Assembly: GCA_021771755.1 (NCBI GenBank)
Contig: JAETOL010000002.1
Coordinates: forward strand, 62,001-126,000
DNA length: 64,000 nt
Direction: 5' to 3'
Origin: Lachnospiraceae bacterium
Lineage (GTDB): Bacteria > Bacillota > Clostridia > Lachnospirales > Lachnospiraceae
A program made the translations under genes and the position numbers. Under the pieces are notes generated by a model that was not told the DNA's origin, made no database searches, and saw only the letters and a program-made list of their open reading frames with translations. Positions 9,305 to 18,570 of this stretch are shown one piece after another. Every line of letters begins with the position of its first letter. Positions within the stretch are counted from its first letter, which is position 1.

Positions 9305-10006
9305 ATGAACAATTTTTCTGTTGATATGAACGAATATCTGCCGCTGAGAGACGTGGTGTTTAATACGCTTCGAAAAGCGATTTTAAAAGGCGAACTGAAA
9401 CCTGGAGAAAGACTGATGGAGATCGCTTTGGCAGAACGCCTTGGGGTCAGCCGGACGCCTGTCCGTGAGGCAATGCGTAAACTGGAATTGGAAGGACTTG
9501 TAGTGATGATCCCCAGGAGAGGCGCTCAGGTTGCCAATATTACAGAAAAAGATCTGAACGATGTTCTGGAGGTCCGGATCGCACTGGAAAACCTTTCTAT
9601 AGAAAATGCATGTACCAGGATGACAGAGGAACAGCTGTCCCAGCTTTGGGAGGCAGCAAAGGTTTTTGAAAGAACAATGGCAGATGGAAATCTGGTAAAA
9701 CTTGCAGAAGCAGATGTGGCCTTTCATGAAGTGATCTATCAATCTTCTGATAATCGGCGTCTGAATCAGGTACTGAACAATCTGAGAGAACAGATATACC
9801 GATACAGGGTAGAGTATCTGAAGGACGAAGAGACCAGAAACCTTCTGGTAAAAGAACATGAAGAACTGTATGAGGCTATTAAAGCCAGAGATGTAAAAAC
9901 AGCTCAGGAAATTTCTTTCCGCCATATTGAAAATCAGAGAGAAGCCATTGTCCGTTCTATCAGAGAAGAGAATGAACAGAGGGAAAAAGAAGGAAAGAAT
10001 AAATAA
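9305..10006 (+). CDS. GntR family regulator (FadR/FCD subfamily)
   Basis: AILKGELKPGERLMEIALAERLGVSRTPVREAMRKLELEGLV plus FCD domain. Confidence 0.9.
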   Translation: MNNFSVDMNEYLPLRDVVFNTLRKAILKGELKPGERLMEIALAERLGVSRTPVREAMRKLELEGLVVMIPRRGAQVANITEKDLNDVLEVRIALENLSIENACTRMTEEQLSQLWEAAKVFERTMADGNLVKLAEADVAFHEVIYQSSDNRRLNQVLNNLREQIYRYRVEYLKDEETRNLLVKEHEELYEAIKARDVKTAQEISFRHIENQREAIVRSIREENEQREKEGKNK

Positions 10007-10030
10007 AATCATAAAATGTGGTTACGCTAA

Positions 10031-10059
10031 GAGGGATACATCAAGTATCCCTTTTTTTA
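10031..10059 (+). terminator. Rho-independent terminator
   Basis: AGGGATAC-ATCAA-GTATCCCT followed by T-run. Confidence 0.85.
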
Positions 10060-10084
10060 TTACCAGCAACAGCAGGAGGAACAC

Positions 10085-11566
10085 ATGGAAAAAACAAAAA
10101 TTTCCTCTAATTTAAAAGAAAATGAGGTTTATATACGTTCACGGTGTGAAAACTGTGCAGATATTCTGATTCGTCCTATGCGCCTGGGAGACAGCCGAAA
10201 AGTAGATTGCCTTATGGTATACATTGAAGTGGCAGTATCCAATATGATGCTGGATGATTCTGCTATTGGAAAAATGATCAATCATTTTTGGGAGATTTCG
10301 CCTGAACAGATTCAGGATTTTGTGAAAAACAACAGCCTTGGTATCGCGGATGTACGAAAGTTTGACAATATGGAGGATGCCTTTGCAGCGCTTCTTGCCG
10401 GAAATGCTCTTTTTTTTATAGACGGTTTTGATAAGGCAATGAAAATCTCGAGCAAAGGTTATCCGAATATGGGAGTATCCGGAGCAGAGACAGAAAAGGT
10501 TTTGCGGGGATCAAGAGAGGGATTTTCCGATACAGTAAAGACCAACTCTGCCCTTGTAAGAAAAAGGCTGCGTGATACTCGAATGAAAGTAGTAGAGACA
10601 AGTGCAGGAGTCCGGTCCAATACGATGATCCAGATTCTTTATATAGAAGATCTGGTTCATGAAGAACTTTTGGAGGAAGTGAAAGAAAGACTGGAGGAAT
10701 TTGAAATCGACGGTATCCTGGACAGCGGGATGCTGGAACAGCTTACAGAAGAAACATGGTATTCCCCATTTCCTCAGTACCAGACAACAGAAAGACCGGA
10801 TCGTGCAGCTCAGGAGCTTTTAAATGGAAAAATCGTTGTGATCTGTGACAACACACCCTACGCTCTGATTCTGCCAAGTTCTTTTAATGGTTTTATGGAA
10901 AGCAGTGAGGACTGGTATCACCACTTCGAGATGGCATCTTTTCTGCGGATTCTTCGGTATCTTGCGCTTATTATGTCTGTACTCCTTCCTGGACTCTACC
11001 TTGCGGTGATACGGTTTCATACGCAAATCCTGCCTACCAATTTACTTCTTTCATTTGCAGAGGCGAGGGAAGGCGTTCCGTTTTCCAGTGTAACAGAACT
11101 TGTTTTTCTGGAGCTTTCCTTTGAACTGATACGGGAGGCAGGAGTGAGGATACCAGGCTCTTTGGGAAATGCAATAGGAATTGTTGGAGGCCTGATCGTT
11201 GGTCAGGCGGCTGTAAGTGCAAATCTGGTCAGTCCGATCGTGGTGATGATCGTGGCATTGACAGCTCTTGGCGGCATGGTGATCCCGAACGAGGAATTTG
11301 CTTCAGCGTTCCGGCTTTTAAAATATATGTTTTTGTTTTTGGGAGGATATTTTGGAATTTTTGGTATTGTATTGGGAATCTATCTGACTGTGGCACATCT
11401 TGCAGGGCTTTTAAGCTTTGGTATGCCCTATCTTCTGCCCTTTGTAAAAAAAGGACCGGTGAAGGAAGTAGGTGACGGAATTTTGAGACTGCCTTTTCGT
11501 AAACGCCAGTTTCGTCCTCTATATGCACGTCAGGAACAGAAACGCCGTCTTCGAAGGAGGAAATAA
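10085..11566 (+). CDS. Spore germination receptor subunit, GerAA family
   Basis: 493 aa; DCLMVYIEVAVSN, RMKVVETSAGVRSNTMIQILYIEDL, AEAREGVPFSSVTELVFLELSFELIREAGVRIPGSLGNAIGIVGGLIVGQAAV. Confidence 0.85.
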   Translation: MEKTKISSNLKENEVYIRSRCENCADILIRPMRLGDSRKVDCLMVYIEVAVSNMMLDDSAIGKMINHFWEISPEQIQDFVKNNSLGIADVRKFDNMEDAFAALLAGNALFFIDGFDKAMKISSKGYPNMGVSGAETEKVLRGSREGFSDTVKTNSALVRKRLRDTRMKVVETSAGVRSNTMIQILYIEDLVHEELLEEVKERLEEFEIDGILDSGMLEQLTEETWYSPFPQYQTTERPDRAAQELLNGKIVVICDNTPYALILPSSFNGFMESSEDWYHHFEMASFLRILRYLALIMSVLLPGLYLAVIRFHTQILPTNLLLSFAEAREGVPFSSVTELVFLELSFELIREAGVRIPGSLGNAIGIVGGLIVGQAAVSANLVSPIVVMIVALTALGGMVIPNEEFASAFRLLKYMFLFLGGYFGIFGIVLGIYLTVAHLAGLLSFGMPYLLPFVKKGPVKEVGDGILRLPFRKRQFRPLYARQEQKRRLRRRK

Positions 11567-11568
11567 GG

Positions 11569-13236
11569 ATGGAATATGTGGACAATAACAGGATCTCTCA
11601 TCGCCAGCTTTACAGGCAGATGGTCCTTGCTTTTCTGGCACCGGTGCTTTTATGTCTGCCGGGAGAGGGGCGGATTTTGGGAAAAACGGGAATTGCAGGT
11701 ACAGCGGCGGCGGCTGTTTTTCTGATCCTGTACAGCTTTTTTCTCAGACGTCTGATTCCCTGGTATTCGGATCCGGTAAAAATGCTGGGACCGGTGGCAG
11801 GGCGCCTGACAGGCCTTTTCTTTTTAAGCTATGTGATTCTTGCCGCAGCTTACATTCTTGCTTTGACCGGAGAACTGGTGCCTGCTGTGCTGGTAACAGG
11901 AATTCCGGGAACAGTGATTCTTTTTTTCGCAGCCCTTGTATGCAGTTTTGGTACGCGCAAAGGGATGCAGAGAAGAGGAAGGATGGCTGAAGTATCCGGA
12001 GGTGTGCTTCTGGGCGGTGTTTTTTTAATGATGGTATTGTGTGCGGGGCAGGTTCGCATTTCCTATCTGAGAGAGATGACAGAGACTGCTGTGTTTTCTG
12101 GTGATGCTTTTTTTAAAAGTGTTTACGGAGTGATCTGTGGTTTTTCCGGTATTGCACTTCTTCCTTTTATACTTCGTGATGTGGAAAAAAGAAGTACGGT
12201 GGGAAAACCGGTGGTCATGGGAATTTTGACTCTGACAGGGCTTTTGGCAGCAATACTTCTTCTGCTTCCGGCAGTCCTTGGCTGGAATCGGCTGCAGCAT
12301 GAACGTTATCCGGTGCTGCCGCTTCTGGCTGGAGCTGACCTTCCGGGAAATGTGCTGGCAAGATTTGATGTACTGTGGATGGGATTCCTTCTTTACAGTC
12401 TGCTTTTTGCAGCAGGCAGTCTCTTTCACTATGGACACCAGATTCTTGTCCGGTCTCATATGGGAACAGGAAAGCTGTGGTTTCCGACAGCTGTATTTGC
12501 AGCAGCGGTGATAAAAGTACAGGGAAAGGGGATTGCAGCAGTGTTCGGACAATATCTGAGTTATGTGTTTGTGCCGGGACTGATTCTGATACAGGGAAGC
12601 ATGTTGTTTTATGGAAAGAAAAAAAGACAAAAAAAAGCAGCCGGCTGCGTTTTTCTTGTGCTGTCGCTGCTTCTGAGCGGATGTGCAGCAATAGAACCGG
12701 AAAAAAGAATGTATCCTCTTGCCTTAGGAGTAAATACTTCAGAAGCAGGTTTTTCGATGATATATGGGATGCCGGATCTTCCTCAGGCTACCGGGCAGGA
12801 AAAAGAAGAAAAAGAAAAGGATGCTTCCGTTCTGTCTATTGCCGGGAAGGATTTTTCAGAGATTCGGGAACGTTATGACCGGTCGCAGGAAAAGTACCTG
12901 GATATGAGTCATATTCAGGTGATTCTGATGGGAGATCAGCTTCTGGAAAGTGGACGGTGGACAGAATTTCTTGCTTTTCTGGATAAGGATCCCTTTGTCG
13001 GAGAAAATGTTTATGTATTTCGCACAGAAGATCCATCTGCTGTTCTTTCCTGGGACAGCGGCGGAACGTCTATAGGAGAATATCTTACAGGGCTTCTGGA
13101 AAACCGTCTTCCGGATCAGCAGAAAAAAGGGACGACTTTACGGCAGGTCTATCACCAATGGTATAAGGATGGAACACTTCCTTCGCTTCCGGTGATCGTT
13201 CTGGAAAAAGAAGAAATCCAGGTATACCTGGAATAA
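11569..13236 (+). CDS. GerAB-type permease fused to N-terminal part of a GerAC-type lipoprotein
   Basis: 555 aa; N-terminal multi-TM permease then internal signal/lipobox CVFLVLSLLLSGC (Cys372) and CAAIEPEKRMYPLALGVN... Confidence 0.75.
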   Translation: MEYVDNNRISHRQLYRQMVLAFLAPVLLCLPGEGRILGKTGIAGTAAAAVFLILYSFFLRRLIPWYSDPVKMLGPVAGRLTGLFFLSYVILAAAYILALTGELVPAVLVTGIPGTVILFFAALVCSFGTRKGMQRRGRMAEVSGGVLLGGVFLMMVLCAGQVRISYLREMTETAVFSGDAFFKSVYGVICGFSGIALLPFILRDVEKRSTVGKPVVMGILTLTGLLAAILLLLPAVLGWNRLQHERYPVLPLLAGADLPGNVLARFDVLWMGFLLYSLLFAAGSLFHYGHQILVRSHMGTGKLWFPTAVFAAAVIKVQGKGIAAVFGQYLSYVFVPGLILIQGSMLFYGKKKRQKKAAGCVFLVLSLLLSGCAAIEPEKRMYPLALGVNTSEAGFSMIYGMPDLPQATGQEKEEKEKDASVLSIAGKDFSEIRERYDRSQEKYLDMSHIQVILMGDQLLESGRWTEFLAFLDKDPFVGENVYVFRTEDPSAVLSWDSGGTSIGEYLTGLLENRLPDQQKKGTTLRQVYHQWYKDGTLPSLPVIVLEKEEIQVYLE

Positions 13237-13288
13237 AAAAAACGAAACCGTCCATACTCTTGATAGTGAAATAAGGAGGCAGAAAGAA

Positions 13289-13504
13289 ATGGAATGGTTA
13301 AAAGATAAAAAAAACAGATGGGTCGTTTCCATCTTTGCGGCTATGGCTGCAGCAGTGCTGGTGGCCGGCGGAGTGAGAGAGTCAGGAGTCTGCCGGACAA
13401 CTGCCTGGTGGGGGACTATGTATCCGGAATTCTGCTTTGCAAAAGGGGATGAGGACAGTCCCCGAAAGATAGCCTTCCGTCTTGCGGAAGTTCTGGATTG
13501 GTGA
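13289..13504 (+). CDS. Small membrane protein of unknown function, 71 aa, following the ger genes
   Basis: ATG start with aaggaggcag RBS; one hydrophobic segment. Confidence 0.55.
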   Translation: MEWLKDKKNRWVVSIFAAMAAAVLVAGGVRESGVCRTTAWWGTMYPEFCFAKGDEDSPRKIAFRLAEVLDW

Positions 13505-13564
13505 TATGATATACAGGCTAAGAGTATTGAATATGCTTATCAGTTCAGAAATGGAGAATGATAT

Positions 13565-14386
13565 ATGAAGCCAGACAGAGATGCACCTATAGGTGTATTT
13601 GATTCCGGTGTAGGCGGACTTACAGTTGCCCGTGAGATCATGCGGAATCTTCCGTCAGAAAAAATCGTATATTTTGGAGATACGGCCCGTGTACCTTATG
13701 GGGCGAAATCAAGAGAAAACATTATCCGCTACTCAAGACAGATCATTCATTTCCTTATGGAGCAGCAGGTAAAGGCCATTGTGATCGCATGTAATACAGC
13801 CAGTGCATTTGCTCTGGATGAGGTGCGGGATGAATTTGAGATTCCTGTTATCGGGGTGATCGAACCGGGAGCCCGGATTGCAGCTGAGGAAACAAAGAAC
13901 AAAAGAGTGGGCGTCATTGGAACCGTAGGGACTATTGACAGCGGTATCCATGCATCTTATCTGAAAAAGCTGGATCCGGATATTACGGTGATTGGCAAGG
14001 CCTGTCCTCTGTTTGTTCCTCTTGTAGAAGAAGGATGGCTTCATGATCCTGTTACAATGGAGGTTACAGCCAGATATCTTCAGGAATTTAAAGACAAAAA
14101 TGTAGACACGCTGATTTTGGGCTGCACCCATTATCCCCTTATCCGTTCTACTATCCGGGAATTTATGGGAGAAGAAGTGCGGCTTGTCAATCCTGCATAT
14201 GAGACAGCCCTGGATCTGAAAGAACTTCTGCAGAAAAGGGATCTGGTCAGCACAGGAAAGGAACAGGAGGAATTTCCATATCGTTTTTATGTCAGTGATC
14301 TGGCAGATAAATTTAAGGCTTTTGCAGGTTCGATCCTGCCTTTTGATGTGGAGACTACAAAAAAGATTGATATTGAGAAATATTAG
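13565..14386 (+). CDS. murI: Glutamate racemase
   Basis: IGVFDSGVGGLTVAREI; ACNTASAFALDE; LGCTHYPLI. Confidence 0.95.
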   Translation: MKPDRDAPIGVFDSGVGGLTVAREIMRNLPSEKIVYFGDTARVPYGAKSRENIIRYSRQIIHFLMEQQVKAIVIACNTASAFALDEVRDEFEIPVIGVIEPGARIAAEETKNKRVGVIGTVGTIDSGIHASYLKKLDPDITVIGKACPLFVPLVEEGWLHDPVTMEVTARYLQEFKDKNVDTLILGCTHYPLIRSTIREFMGEEVRLVNPAYETALDLKELLQKRDLVSTGKEQEEFPYRFYVSDLADKFKAFAGSILPFDVETTKKIDIEKY

Positions 14387-14395
14387 GAGGCACTT

Positions 14396-14842
14396 ATGGA
14401 CAAAAACGTACTGATTCATGTGCGTGGACTTCAGATGATGGAAGTAGGGGACGATCAGGAACCGATTGAGCTTGTTGTTCCCGGAGAATATTATTTTCGT
14501 AATGGGAGTCACTATCTCAGATATGAGGAAATTCTGGATGAAAGCTCCGAACCAACCATCAATTACATAAAAATATCTTCCGGCAGTATGGAGGTCAGAA
14601 AACAGGGGCTGGTCAATGTACATATGGTATTTGAACAGGGAAAAAAGAATATGACCTTATATACCACTCCATTTGGCACTTTGCAGATGGGGATCGCAGC
14701 GACAGGGATGGAGCTGAAAGAGAGTGAAGACAGTATTGATATGAAAGTGGATTATGCACTGGATATGAATGAAGAGCATGTGGCTGACTGTTATCTGTCT
14801 GTTCAGGCACAGCCTGCTCATTCTAAGGATTTTGTATTATAA
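14396..14842 (+). CDS. DUF1934 domain protein
   Basis: 148 aa; MDKNVLIHVRGLQM..., TTPFGTLQMGIAATGMEL. Confidence 0.75.
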   Translation: MDKNVLIHVRGLQMMEVGDDQEPIELVVPGEYYFRNGSHYLRYEEILDESSEPTINYIKISSGSMEVRKQGLVNVHMVFEQGKKNMTLYTTPFGTLQMGIAATGMELKESEDSIDMKVDYALDMNEEHVADCYLSVQAQPAHSKDFVL

Positions 14843-14850
14843 AACACAAT

Positions 14851-14892
14851 AAAAAATAAGGATGCAGCGGTGAGCAGCATCCTTATTTTTTA
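14851..14892. terminator. Bidirectional rho-independent terminator
   Basis: AAAAAATAAGGATGC-AGCGGTGAGC-AGCATCCTTATTTTTT between convergent genes. Confidence 0.9.
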
Positions 14893-14896
14893 TGGC

Positions 14897-15349
14897 TTAT
14901 TTTTCTTTTTTGCTGAACATTCTTTTGAAAAATCCTTTTTTCTTGGCCGGCGGTGTGTCCAGAGGACCGCGGATACCACGTACACCTACGATGTATAAAC
15001 CGCTGATCTCAGCTTTTACTTCTTTTTTAACCGGGATCTGTTCATAGATCTTTTCGTCTGCGATCATGATAGAAATCTTCGGGCCGATCTTGGCCTTAAC
15101 GATAGGCAGTTTCGTACGACGCAGATATTTCGGTGTCTGATCAATGACCATCTGTGGAAGACCGGATTCTTTTAAACGAAGCCGTTTTTTGTCAATGACC
15201 AGCATGGAGACAGTCTGTTTTGCAGCTTCGATCTGTGCCTGCTGTTCTTCCTGTTTTTTCTGTGCCTTTTTTCCAAAAAAATAAAGTGCCACCAATGCGG
15301 CAATGAGGACAACCAGGATAACCAGCAGAACGATGGTAAATGTATTCAT
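14897..15349 (-). CDS. Conserved hypothetical single-TM protein
   Basis: MNTFTIVLLVILVVLIAALVALYFFGKKAQKKQEEQQAQIEAAKQTVSMLVIDKKRLRLKESGLP...; preferred start at the MNTF methionine. Confidence 0.7.
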   Translation of the reverse strand: MNTFTIVLLVILVVLIAALVALYFFGKKAQKKQEEQQAQIEAAKQTVSMLVIDKKRLRLKESGLPQMVIDQTPKYLRRTKLPIVKAKIGPKISIMIADEKIYEQIPVKKEVKAEISGLYIVGVRGIRGPLDTPPAKKKGFFKRMFSKKEK

Positions 15350-15669
15350 AAATACCCTCCTCAATATGTAAAATTATTTTTCTCCGGACAGGCAGATAGA
15401 GAAACGGAGGCCTGTAAAGAGAAGCTTTGTTATGCGAAGTATATTTTATCATTAATCGTTCCAAAAGGCAAACAGTTTCGATGGAAAAGGGAAAATGAAT
15501 TTAGATAAAATTTATAGAAAAACAGTTTATATTACAGTAAAACAGTGGAAATTATATAGATAAAAAGATATAATATTCAAAACAACACAATTTGATAAAA
15601 AACGATGAGGATAAAGAAATTCACATTGGGTATATTAAAATTACAGAAAAATGATGACCAGGAGTTAAT

Positions 15670-17190
15670 ATGAGAGAGAAAGACAGGGGAAAAAAAGGAC
15701 AGCAGGCCATAAAAGAAACAGAACGGAAGAAACGGGATCCGGAATTTATGACAGAGGAAGAAAGAGATCAGTATTTTGATGAACTGAGAGAAAAAAGAAA
15801 ACAGAGAAAAATCAGACAGAAGAGAAATGAACGTCGGAGAAAACTGGCTGTTTTGGGAGCTACCGCTGCTATTTCACTTGTTGTAGTGGCAGGAGCAGTC
15901 AACGGTATCACGAAGTTTATCATTACAAAGACTTCTTCCGGACAATCTTCCAAAGATCAAAAAAAGGATGAAAAAGGAGAGGCCAGTCAGCAGGCTTCTG
16001 CGCAGACAGACGTTCTGGCAGAGGCGGCGCAGAAAGCCGCTCAGTATGACTATGATACGGCGATCCAGCTTTTGAAATCAGACAGCGGATTTAATGAAAA
16101 TGCAGAAATGCAGGCAGCTGTCAGCAAGTATGAGGAAACCAGGGATTCCTGTGTCTCCTGGCCGCTGGAAGAAGTGACCCATGTGTTTTATCATTCTCTG
16201 ATCAAGGATCCGTCCAGAGCTTTTGACGGTGACTATAAGGAGGGTGATTACAATCAGGTTATGACAACCATTGATGAGTTCAACAAAATAACCCAGACCA
16301 TGTATGACAAAGGCTATGTTATGGTCAGTGTCAAGGATATGGCCAGGGCAGATGAAAACGGGAATATGACCAGAGGCGAGATTCTGCTTCCGCCAGGTAA
16401 GATTCCGTTTGTTCTCTCCCAGGACGATCTTTGTTATTATCATTACATGGATGGCGACGGATATGCTTCGAAGCTTATCGTAGATGAGGAAGGAAAGGTA
16501 CGGAACGAGTATGTGGAGGCAGATGGCACCGTTTCAATAGGAGATTACGATATGGTACCTCTGACCGATCGCTTTGTAGAACAGCATCCGGATTTTTCCT
16601 ACAGAGGAGCAAAGGGGATCCTGGCCCTGACCGGTTACAACGGAATCCTGGGATACCGGACTGATATCAGTTATGAAACAAGGCCGGACGATCTGGATGC
16701 CAACAAGGTGGAATGGCTGGATGCCCATCCGGATTTCAGTCTTGAAAAAGAACGGGAAGGTGCAAAGAAGGTTGCCGATGCCATGAAGGCAAACGGCTGG
16801 GAATTTGCAAGCCATACCTGGGGGCATCAGAATGTAGCTCAGATCAGCCTGGAGCATTTACAGACAGATACCGGGAAATTTCAGGAGAATGTAGATCCCC
16901 TGATCGGAGGGACCGACATTATCATTTTTGCATTTGGTACAGATCTGACGGTTCAGGAAGATTATTCCGGAGATAAATTTGAGTATCTGAAAAGTGCAGG
17001 ATATAATTATTTCTGTAATGTAGATTCCAGTAAATATTTTGTACAGATCAGAGATCGGTATTTCCGTCAGGGAAGACGAAACCTGGATGGATACCGTATG
17101 TATTATAATCCGGAACTTTTGGAAGACCTGTTTGACGCCAAGGCCGTGTTTGATCCAAGCCGGCCTACACCGGTGCCGCCTATGGGATGA
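15670..17190 (+). CDS. Polysaccharide deacetylase-like (CE4-type) membrane-anchored protein, paralog A
   Basis: 506 aa; N-terminal TM; PFVLSQDDLCYYHYMDGDGYASKL; EFASHTWGHQN. Confidence 0.75.
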   Translation: MREKDRGKKGQQAIKETERKKRDPEFMTEEERDQYFDELREKRKQRKIRQKRNERRRKLAVLGATAAISLVVVAGAVNGITKFIITKTSSGQSSKDQKKDEKGEASQQASAQTDVLAEAAQKAAQYDYDTAIQLLKSDSGFNENAEMQAAVSKYEETRDSCVSWPLEEVTHVFYHSLIKDPSRAFDGDYKEGDYNQVMTTIDEFNKITQTMYDKGYVMVSVKDMARADENGNMTRGEILLPPGKIPFVLSQDDLCYYHYMDGDGYASKLIVDEEGKVRNEYVEADGTVSIGDYDMVPLTDRFVEQHPDFSYRGAKGILALTGYNGILGYRTDISYETRPDDLDANKVEWLDAHPDFSLEKEREGAKKVADAMKANGWEFASHTWGHQNVAQISLEHLQTDTGKFQENVDPLIGGTDIIIFAFGTDLTVQEDYSGDKFEYLKSAGYNYFCNVDSSKYFVQIRDRYFRQGRRNLDGYRMYYNPELLEDLFDAKAVFDPSRPTPVPPMG

Positions 17191-17207
17191 GAAAGGGGAA
17201 CATAAAA

Positions 17208-18545
17208 ATGAAAAAAGCACTTCTGGCAGTTCTGCTTGCCGCGATCACTGTGGGAAGCGGGATTCTGCCGGATTGGAACAGAGAAGAGGTAAAGACGGTT
17301 TATATGCCGGTATCCGCTTCTAAGGATAAAAATACAAAAGAGAAAAAGAGCGTTTCCGGGGAGTCTGTGCTGGAGCAGGCAAAGACGATGTATGCCCAGT
17401 ATGATTATGATGGAGCGATCAAACTTCTGAAAAGCCAGAAGGATTTTGACACAAATAAAGAGTATATGGATATTGCCGCCAAATGTCAGGTGGCAAAAGC
17501 TTCACTGGTGGAATACCCGATTGAACAGATCACTCATGTATTTTTCCATACGCTGATCCGGGATACGGGTAAGGCATTTGACGGAGATAAGGATGAAGGC
17601 GGCTATAATCAGATGATGACCACCATTGATGAATTTAATAAGATGATTCAGATCATGTATGAAAAAGGATATGTGATGGTAAGTCTTCACGACATGGCAA
17701 CAGCCAATGAAGATGGAACTATGAGCAGGGGAAAGATCATGCTTCCGGAAGGCAAGATTCCTTTTGTACTTTCGCAGGATGATGTCAGCTATTACCATTA
17801 TATGGATGGAGACGGCTATGCTTCAAGACTGATCCTGGATGAAAACGGAGAGGTAAAGAACGAATATATTGAAGATGACGGAACAGTTTCCGTTGGAAAT
17901 TATGATATGGTTCCGCTTATCGATGCATTTGTAAAGGAACACCCGGATTTTTCCTATCATGGACGTAAGGGAATCCTGGCTATGACCGGATACAATGGAG
18001 TTTTGGGATATCGTACGGACATTGCTTATAAGACAAAAGAAAATCTTCAGGATGACCAGAAAGCATTTCTGCAGGATAATCCGGATTTTGATTATGAGGC
18101 AGAGGTAGCAGAAGCAAAGAAAGTAGCAGAGGCGATGAAAGCAGAGGGCTGGGAATTTGCAAGTCATACCTGGGGACATATGAATGCCACGGATCGCTCC
18201 GCTGAGGATCTGAAGGCAGATAACGAAAAGTGGGAAGCTTATGTGGCGCCGATCCTGGGAAAAACAGATATGATCATCTTTGCATTCGGAGCGGACATCG
18301 GCGGATGGGAAGGATATTCCGCGGATAATCCTAAATTCCAGTACTATAAAAGCAGAGGCTATGATTATTACTGTAATGTAGATTCCAGTCAGTATTTTGT
18401 ACAGCTTACAGATCAGTATCTGCGTCAGGGAAGACGTAACCTGGACGGATACCGTATGTATTATAATCCGGAAATGCTCAGCGATCTCTTTGATGTATCG
18501 CAGGTGTGGGATAATACAAGACCAACCCCGGTTCCGGAGATGTGA
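17208..18545 (+). CDS. Polysaccharide deacetylase-like secreted protein, paralog B
   Basis: Highly similar to the preceding ORF (PFVLSQDDVSYYHYMDGDGYASRL; EFASHTWGHMN); signal peptide start MKKALLAVLLAAITVGSG. Confidence 0.75.
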   Translation: MKKALLAVLLAAITVGSGILPDWNREEVKTVYMPVSASKDKNTKEKKSVSGESVLEQAKTMYAQYDYDGAIKLLKSQKDFDTNKEYMDIAAKCQVAKASLVEYPIEQITHVFFHTLIRDTGKAFDGDKDEGGYNQMMTTIDEFNKMIQIMYEKGYVMVSLHDMATANEDGTMSRGKIMLPEGKIPFVLSQDDVSYYHYMDGDGYASRLILDENGEVKNEYIEDDGTVSVGNYDMVPLIDAFVKEHPDFSYHGRKGILAMTGYNGVLGYRTDIAYKTKENLQDDQKAFLQDNPDFDYEAEVAEAKKVAEAMKAEGWEFASHTWGHMNATDRSAEDLKADNEKWEAYVAPILGKTDMIIFAFGADIGGWEGYSADNPKFQYYKSRGYDYYCNVDSSQYFVQLTDQYLRQGRRNLDGYRMYYNPEMLSDLFDVSQVWDNTRPTPVPEM

Positions 18546-18570
18546 TTTGACCGAAAGGAGAATTTTTATT

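Noticed and set aside
13733-14623. 296-aa minus-strand ORF
   Set aside because: Antisense to murI and the DUF1934 gene; no supporting signals.
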